In this document: one piece after another, positions 58,310-64,000 of the stretch
Layout of the letters: the number at the start of each line of letters is the position of its first letter
Numbering within the stretch: the stretch's first letter is position 1
DNA from: an uncultured Clostridia bacterium
Lineage (GTDB): Bacteria; Bacillota; Clostridia; Christensenellales; Aristaeellaceae
Length of the DNA stretch: 64,000 bases
Assembly: GCA_934630705.1 (NCBI GenBank)
Contig: CAKTWP010000006.1
Location: 93,912-157,911 of the forward strand
Reading direction: 5' to 3'
Translations under genes and position numbers: made by a program
The notes under the pieces: model-generated
What the model was told of the DNA's origin: nothing
What the model saw: the letters and a program-made list of their open reading frames with translations, nothing else
Databases searched by the model: none

Positions 58310-61296
58310 TGCGCCCATGTCCTTTCATGGAAGTATTCCTGGGATAGCGTGGCCCCGACGAACTTGAGCTGCGGCAGGGTGAAGGGCAAGCCGTGGGCCT
58401 GCAGCGCCTGCTTGATGGCGGGCATCATTTCCGCGGTAAAGTAAGGCTCATTTTGCAGCATCCGCTGATTGGCCAGTACCTGGCTGTCCGCCAGGCGCTT
58501 CAAATCCATCAGCACCGGGAAAATCTGCGCGTCTGTGCCGATGGGCGGCGGATTGCTCATCAGGCGTTTATGGATGCGCATGAACTTTGGATCATCCGCG
58601 TATTTGTGGGTCAGCAGCGCGTCCCGCTGGTTCAGCGCCGCCGCGCGGGAACGGATGCGCTCCAGCTCCTGCATATGCTCCTTCATTTCATCGGCGGTCA
58701 ATTCCTCGATATGCTTTTTCTGGAACAGCCGCTGCAGTTCCTCCAGCAGGGTGATGTATTCGGGGTCCTGCGGATCGAAAGTGTGCTGCATTTCCCGATG
58801 GGTCTTATCCAGCGCATCCCGGAAGGCATCGGCAATTACCATTTCATCCTTGGACACCCGCTTGAAAACGAACTGAATCTCGCTCATGGCCAGGTTCAGC
58901 ACGGCGGTCATATCCTGGGGATCGTTGAGGGCGTTCTTGGCGTTGACCAAGGCAATGCGGTTTTGCACTTCATTGGATAGCTTGTTGGCGTTCTCCAACG
59001 TAAACTTGTCCGCCAACTCCTCATAACCGAACAAACGGGCAATGTTCTGCAATTCCTTGTAGCTTTCCAAGGCTTTGCGCAGGGAAAGCAGCTCCTCTTT
59101 ATCTTCGATGGCCGAAATCTGCTGCGTGAAAAGCGATACGTTTTCCGTATCATACAGGAATAGCTTCTGCTGAATCTCCTGTAACGCTGCGGTGATCTCT
59201 TCCGGCGTCATGAAGATGCTGTCATATTGGTGGAAGGCATCGCCCAACTCGGCCTGGAGCTCGTCAAAATAGGCTTTATTCGTTTTATCGAATTCCGCCC
59301 GAATATCGGCGAAGTCCACCACAAAACCATAGCGATGCTTTTTATAGGGACGGTTGACGCGGGTCAACGCCTGCAAGAGGCTGTGATCCTTGATCACACG
59401 GCCCAGATACAGTTTTTTCAGGCGCGGCGCGTCAAAGCCGGTCAGCAGCATATTGTAAACCACCAGCAGATCTATGGTGCCTTTTTTGAAATGATCGACT
59501 TCCTTTTCCCGGGTTTCTTTGTCGTCCTGATCGTGCAGGATCAGGGCGGAGGTCAGATCATAGTCTTCCAGCTGATGGAACACTTCCCGTGCCTGCTCAG
59601 AAGAATCGCAGACGATCATGCCGCCAATGGAGCTGTCTCCCAGCGCAATACGACTGCGCCGGAAATCCTCCACGATGTATTTCACCAGATCCCGCACATA
59701 GGCGGGATGAGCGTATAAGTCCTTTCGGTCAATGGAGCCCTTCAGGGCCTTGATGCTTTCCAATATGCCCTGCAATTGGGTGCGGTATTCAGTACGGATG
59801 CCCTCGCGGATCAGGCGCAGAGTGTAGCCATCCTTGATGGATCGATTGTAATAGTACTTATGAATGTAAGCGCCAAATACGTCTTTGGTATTGTAGCCGT
59901 CACCGATCAACGGCGTGCCCGTCAAAGCGATCATGACAGCTTCCCTGTCAGAGGAAAGCAGGTTGGACAGGAAGGAGCCCTTTGGGTTATAGCTGCGGTG
60001 TGCTTCATCCATAAAGTACACGCGCTGCACGTTCACATTATAATCGCTGGGGCGGGAGATGGAATCAGTGGAGAATTTTTGTATATTAACGACCGTGATG
60101 GATAATTCGCCGGAAGCGTTTGCTTCGCCGGTCTGGCCGATGGCTTTGGTGAAATCTTCTTTTGACTCCACCGTATCCACATGGAGACCCCGTGCACGGA
60201 ATTCATCGGCGGCCTGCTTCAATAGGTCGAGCCGATCGACAATGAAATAGAACTTGGCGATGATGCCCTGCTTTTGATAATAGTCTGTCAAATAGCGGAC
60301 GTTGAAATAGGCCAGCGCTGTTTTGCCGCTACCTTGGGTATGCCAAATGACGCCGTGCTTATCGTTGTGATTCAGTTTTTCTTCGATGGCTTTCGTGGCA
60401 AAGATCTGCGGATAACGCATCACATGCTTTTCCAGATGCTTGATGCCGTTATCGTCTGTTCGTTCCACATATGCCAGGCCATAGCGCAGCAGGAACAGCA
60501 ACCGATCTTTGCTGAAAAGAGAAGTCAGCATCCGATGGGTCGGTGTCATCGGGCTGGTATTGGTCTGATAATCCGGCGCGGATTTAATGGTGACCAGATT
60601 GGTGTCAGTCAGAATTTTCGATTCGATCGTTTCATCCAACGGAGCAACACGGGTGAAGATACTATCGTCTTCCTCCCGGAAGTGGCTGAAGAATAGTTTC
60701 TCATATCCGATGGTTGCGTAATATGCGCCTTCCAACGGAACAGCTTCGTTATCGTCATATTCTCCATTGTTGGAGAACACCATCAGCTGCGTCATATTGA
60801 TGAAGCGGCGGAATTTTCTGTTTTGCACGCGCCGGTTCATCCGATCATATTCCGCTTGGATTCCGTCCTTATTATTAGGGCGTTTCACTTCGATAAATGC
60901 CAGCGGGATGCCATTGATCAGGATCGTGATGTCAGGGCGGAATTCGTCCTGACCATTGACGCAGGGAAGCTCGGTTGCTATTTGCCAAGTGTTTCTTTCC
61001 GGATGATTGAAGTCAATCAGCGTAACGCCATTGTATCCTTTGAGCAAATAATTGTAGAATTGCTTACCCAAATCTTCTGTGTCCAGCACCTGCTTGAAAT
61101 CCTGGAGCATTGTATTGATTTCGGCATCGGAAAAAGAGTAGTCATTCAAACGGCAGACGGCGTCTCGAAATACATCGACAAAGATATCGGTATCTCCGTC
61201 GTAAGCATTCTCTTTGAGAGAAACGTATTGATATCCCAGCCTCGTCAGGTGAAGAAGGGCTGGGATCTTTACGCGCTCATCCTCCGGTCTGCTCAT
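58306..61296 (-). CDS. hsdR: type I restriction endonuclease subunit HsdR
   Basis: 996 residues. N-terminal nuclease site PDITILINGIPLAFIEVKRP (D...E-x-K), then the motor: Walker A HTQGSGKTALA, DEAH box YFMDEAHRSYNP, and motif VI region around LQALTRVNRPYKKHRYG. The C-terminal helical domain binds HsdM. It translocates DNA and cuts unmethylated foreign DNA. ATG at 61296 has GAGGTG 8 bases ahead. First gene of the operon, driven by the promoter at 61345-61373. Confidence 0.95.
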   Translation of the reverse strand: MSRPEDERVKIPALLHLTRLGYQYVSLKENAYDGDTDIFVDVFRDAVCRLNDYSFSDAEINTMLQDFKQVLDTEDLGKQFYNYLLKGYNGVTLIDFNHPERNTWQIATELPCVNGQDEFRPDITILINGIPLAFIEVKRPNNKDGIQAEYDRMNRRVQNRKFRRFINMTQLMVFSNNGEYDDNEAVPLEGAYYATIGYEKLFFSHFREEDDSIFTRVAPLDETIESKILTDTNLVTIKSAPDYQTNTSPMTPTHRMLTSLFSKDRLLFLLRYGLAYVERTDDNGIKHLEKHVMRYPQIFATKAIEEKLNHNDKHGVIWHTQGSGKTALAYFNVRYLTDYYQKQGIIAKFYFIVDRLDLLKQAADEFRARGLHVDTVESKEDFTKAIGQTGEANASGELSITVVNIQKFSTDSISRPSDYNVNVQRVYFMDEAHRSYNPKGSFLSNLLSSDREAVMIALTGTPLIGDGYNTKDVFGAYIHKYYYNRSIKDGYTLRLIREGIRTEYRTQLQGILESIKALKGSIDRKDLYAHPAYVRDLVKYIVEDFRRSRIALGDSSIGGMIVCDSSEQAREVFHQLEDYDLTSALILHDQDDKETREKEVDHFKKGTIDLLVVYNMLLTGFDAPRLKKLYLGRVIKDHSLLQALTRVNRPYKKHRYGFVVDFADIRAEFDKTNKAYFDELQAELGDAFHQYDSIFMTPEEITAALQEIQQKLFLYDTENVSLFTQQISAIEDKEELLSLRKALESYKELQNIARLFGYEELADKFTLENANKLSNEVQNRIALVNAKNALNDPQDMTAVLNLAMSEIQFVFKRVSKDEMVIADAFRDALDKTHREMQHTFDPQDPEYITLLEELQRLFQKKHIEELTADEMKEHMQELERIRSRAAALNQRDALLTHKYADDPKFMRIHKRLMSNPPPIGTDAQIFPVLMDLKRLADSQVLANQRMLQNEPYFTAEMMPAIKQALQAHGLPFTLPQLKFVGATLSQEYFHERTWAQ

Positions 61297-61344
61297 CCAT
61301 GTCACCTCTGTACGATTGAATAATACCTATAATATACCATTTTC

Positions 61345-61373
61345 ATTATACCATTTTTCTGCTATAGCAGCAA
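61345..61373 (-). promoter_or_regulatory. promoter of the hsd operon
   Basis: TTGCTG (61368-61373), 17 bases, TATAAT (61345-61350) on the minus strand. Confidence 0.75.
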
Positions 61374-61509
61374 TACAAACAGTCTGTCTCTTGGATTTTT
61401 CTTTTCTTTGGAAAAGGTTTCAAATTGCGGTTTAGCGTAAGACATAGTGGCAAGCAGGGCAAATGTACTACATTTGCATAGCTGCAAGCAATGCAATCCG
61501 GGCCGAATT

Positions 61510-61755
61510 GCAAAAAGCTTGTTGAGGGCTCCGCCCCCAAGCCCCTGAAAACCAGAACTATGTTCTGTGGTTGTAGTATCTTTCTGCGCCAGATGCGTTT
61601 CCGCCAATGGGCAGACATAAAAGAAACCGTCATGTCTGACTCTTGCGTTTTACACGCAATACTGGCATGGCGGCTTTCTCTTTTCGTAAAGATAACCACA
61701 GCGCTTGCGCTGGCTGGCAGGGGCTTGGGGGCGGAGCCTACCAACAAGCTTTTGC
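61510..61755. repeat. fold-back (MITE-like) element
   Basis: Inverted repeats of about 38 bases at 61510-61547 and 61718-61755 share GCTTGTTG...GGCTCCGCCCCCAAGCCCCTG and complement, with two small length differences. They enclose 170 bases without a good reading frame. The flanks carry further partial matches (GTGGCAAGCA at 61448-61457 and, inverted, 61778-61787), so the element may extend to both. GC-rich ends within AT-rich DNA resemble fold-back elements of Clostridia. The rest of the 550-base gap from 61306 holds only the hsd promoter. Confidence 0.65.
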
Positions 61756-61856
61756 AGAAGTTATTAACTCTGCATTGCTTGCCACAACCATTTTCTCATC
61801 TGGACAGCGTTATATTTTCAACGGATTGCAAGTTTGTGATCCGTGCTATCGCGGCA

Positions 61857-62456
61857 TTATTTTGCTGTTGTTGATTCATCTGAATCAAGGGCAGTGTTTT
61901 TCTTGCGCCACTTTTTCGTCGGTTCCCGCTTCCCGCATTTATCGCAAGTATAAGGCCAGCCGATTTTCCACTCGAAGTATTCTTCCCTTGTAATAATTCC
62001 TGCCTTCAGCTCCTGCTGATGATAAAGCCATTCCCGGAAAAATCCATTCATCAGGTTGTTGTCGATCCACAATCCACACGGAGAATGAGCAGGCCAGGAA
62101 TCACTATCTTGATAATACACATTCTCGTCTTCTGTTGCTTCCGCATCATAATCACTTAGGTCAGTTCGCTGCATTTGAAACGCATGGAACATGCCGGGAT
62201 GTTCTTCCTCCAACCAGAAAAACATCATCATCAATTCTTCCACATTCTGCCCGGTCACATCCATGAGTGCCAGCGGATTACAGTCCAAAACCTCCGCCAT
62301 TGTCTTCAAAAGTTTCGGAGATGGCACACGATATCCGGACTCATATTGCGCAATTCTTGGCGCTGCGTTTTCGCCCATGCCGACCATAATGGCAAACTCC
62401 GGCTGGTTGTATCCGCGAAATTTGCGGATGCGTTTTAGCTTCTCTCCGGTTTTCAT
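61857..62456 (-). CDS. XRE-family repressor with C-terminal domain
   Basis: 199 residues. The N-terminal helix-turn-helix (about 5-60) has KLKRIRKFRGYNQPEFAIMV and RIAQYESGYRVPSPKLL, then a 120-residue C-terminal part with acidic stretch (about 98-112) and CDKCGKREPTKK near the end, which could bind zinc. GGAGGATCAC precedes the ATG. It is divergent from the recombinase module and probably represses it through the paired repeats at 62567 and 62623. Confidence 0.82.
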   Translation of the reverse strand: MKTGEKLKRIRKFRGYNQPEFAIMVGMGENAAPRIAQYESGYRVPSPKLLKTMAEVLDCNPLALMDVTGQNVEELMMMFFWLEEEHPGMFHAFQMQRTDLSDYDAEATEDENVYYQDSDSWPAHSPCGLWIDNNLMNGFFREWLYHQQELKAGIITREEYFEWKIGWPYTCDKCGKREPTKKWRKKNTALDSDESTTAK

Positions 62457-62526
62457 GTGATCCTCCGATCCTGATGTAAAGATGACATGCGCAGCTTACG
62501 ATGAAATCGTTTGTAGCTCCATCTGC

Positions 62527-62635
62527 ATTATACAGGCGAACCAAATTCTCGTCAAGAAAAATTTATCAAATATGCGAAATGCTTGTTGACAGACTTCTTT
62601 TGATATGATAATATATATTTAGCAAATATGCGAAA
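62527..62635. promoter_or_regulatory. divergent promoters with paired operator-like repeats
   Basis: Leftward promoter of the XRE gene: TTGACG (62550-62555), 17 bases, TATAAT (62527-62532). Rightward promoter: TTGACA (62586-62591), 17 bases, TAATAT (62609-62614). The 13-base sequence CAAATATGCGAAA occurs twice as a direct repeat, at 62567-62579 (between the two -35 boxes) and 62623-62635 (over the rightward start point). This fits a repressor that shuts the mobile module and senses its own level. Confidence 0.8.
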
Positions 62636-62664
62636 CTTATTTTAAGGAGGTTTTTACCAAACGC

Positions 62665-62973
62665 ATGCGCTACACCATCCCCCAAGAAATGGACTACGAG
62701 TATCTCAATGACCTAATCGCTTCCGGCTATGAGCCCTTCGATTGGGCAGCTGTCTATGATTATCCGCCCGACATTCCTCCAACCGAATTGGTGGAAGCCT
62801 GGGAGAAGATCTGGTCGGCATACGATACATTCCACGGCATCATCGAACGAAAGATCGGCAACACCCGGTACTCGATCCTGACCGATTGCGACGGCAAAGA
62901 AAGCCTGGTCGGTAAGGTGAAACGCCTGATCTTCTCTGAATCTTTACCCCGTATGGAGGCTATTCCCAGATGA
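62665..62973 (+). CDS. small protein of the mobile module
   Basis: 102 residues, soluble, acidic N-terminal half. PQEMDYEYLNDLIASGYEPF and AWEKIWSAYDTFHGIIE are the recognisable stretches; I recall similar proteins ahead of recombinases in clostridial elements but know no function. AAGGAGG is 14 bases ahead of the ATG, which is long, so initiation may be weak. Its stop overlaps the next small frame by ATGA. Confidence 0.6.
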   Translation: MRYTIPQEMDYEYLNDLIASGYEPFDWAAVYDYPPDIPPTELVEAWEKIWSAYDTFHGIIERKIGNTRYSILTDCDGKESLVGKVKRLIFSESLPRMEAIPR

Positions 62974-63050
62974 CGAATTTCCTGAACTATGCTATGATTC
63001 CTATGAGCACTACGGTTCTGCCGACTGATTCCCGAAAGGAGGAAAATGAT

Positions 63051-63065
<15 letters not shown>
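62970..63065 (+). CDS. 31-codon leader frame overlapping the recombinase start
   Basis: ATG at 62970 overlaps the previous stop (ATGA). It reads MTNFLNYAMIPMSTTVLPTD and on to TAG at 63063-63065, in the same frame as the recombinase. It may be a coupled leader peptide or the true N-terminus of the recombinase cut by an amber codon. Confidence 0.5.

Positions 63066-64000
<935 letters not shown>

Noticed and set aside
61362..61993. Several 80-130 codon frames across the fold-back element
   Set aside because: They read through the inverted repeats on both strands and have Gly/Pro-rich low-complexity ends.

Overview
The window looks like chromosome of a Gram-positive anaerobe of the class Clostridia. 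The evidence is strong AAGGAGG-type ribosome sites, sigma-A-like promoters with 17-bp spacers, a T-box leader, a reverse-order rubrerythrin, a class B sortase, TadA, RicA and TIGR03936/TIGR03960-type genes, and Sec signal peptides of the MKKF...CAMAE style. The core is GC-rich. Two stretches (about 30.4-31.9 kb and 49-64 kb) are visibly AT-richer and look acquired. A Christensenellales-like order is only a guess.

Layout. 1-3.0 kb: a probable tryptophan ABC importer (ATPase, permease, binding protein) read leftward behind a T-box whose likely specifier is UGG. 3.1-15.6 kb: one long leftward operon for tRNA modification and mismatch repair (TIGR03960 radical SAM, TIGR03936, RNase G, miaB, ricA-like, mutS, mutL, miaA, ynbB-like), with its promoter and a TTG start at 15.6 kb. 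15.7-16.0 kb: a cluster of palindromic repeats. 16.1-18.5 kb: an ADP-ribosylglycohydrolase divergent from an AraC regulator. 18.6-22.5 kb: a decaying four-gene LytTR/GHKL two-component plus paired ABC exporter locus, with two G-tract frameshifts, a deletion fusion and two in-frame stops. 22.6-38.9 kb: housekeeping and cell-surface genes (GNAT, sortase B, LysM protein, AddB, reverse rubrerythrin, SRP RNA, glyA, parvulin foldase, tadA, nitroreductase, SGNH hydrolase, ferredoxin), interrupted at 30.4-31.9 kb by a small AT-rich insert that carries a broken small gene.

38.9-48.9 kb: a carbohydrate locus for rhamnosides. It has a GH78 alpha-L-rhamnosidase translationally coupled to an unrecognised glycosidase-like protein, two paralogous AraC regulators and an LplABC-type importer. 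Direct repeats 21 bp apart lie between the divergent promoters of the rhamnosidase and one AraC gene.

49-64 kb: an accessory island. It holds a TnpV gene, an FRG-domain protein fused head-on to a broken BspA-type leucine-rich-repeat gene, and a leftward type I restriction-modification operon (hsdR-hsdM-hsdS). That operon continues into a P-loop ATPase with a C-terminal R-x4-H motif like that of HEPN ribonucleases, a 75-residue protein and a DUF5677-like protein. Beyond it lie a fold-back repeat, an XRE repressor with divergent promoters and paired operator-like repeats, and a large serine recombinase that has an amber codon at position 5 and runs off the window. The hsd-linked ATPase/R-x4-H protein with its two small partners is the best candidate for an undescribed system: it recalls the PrrC/RloC logic (a nuclease guarded by a type I R-M complex) but with a different ATPase.
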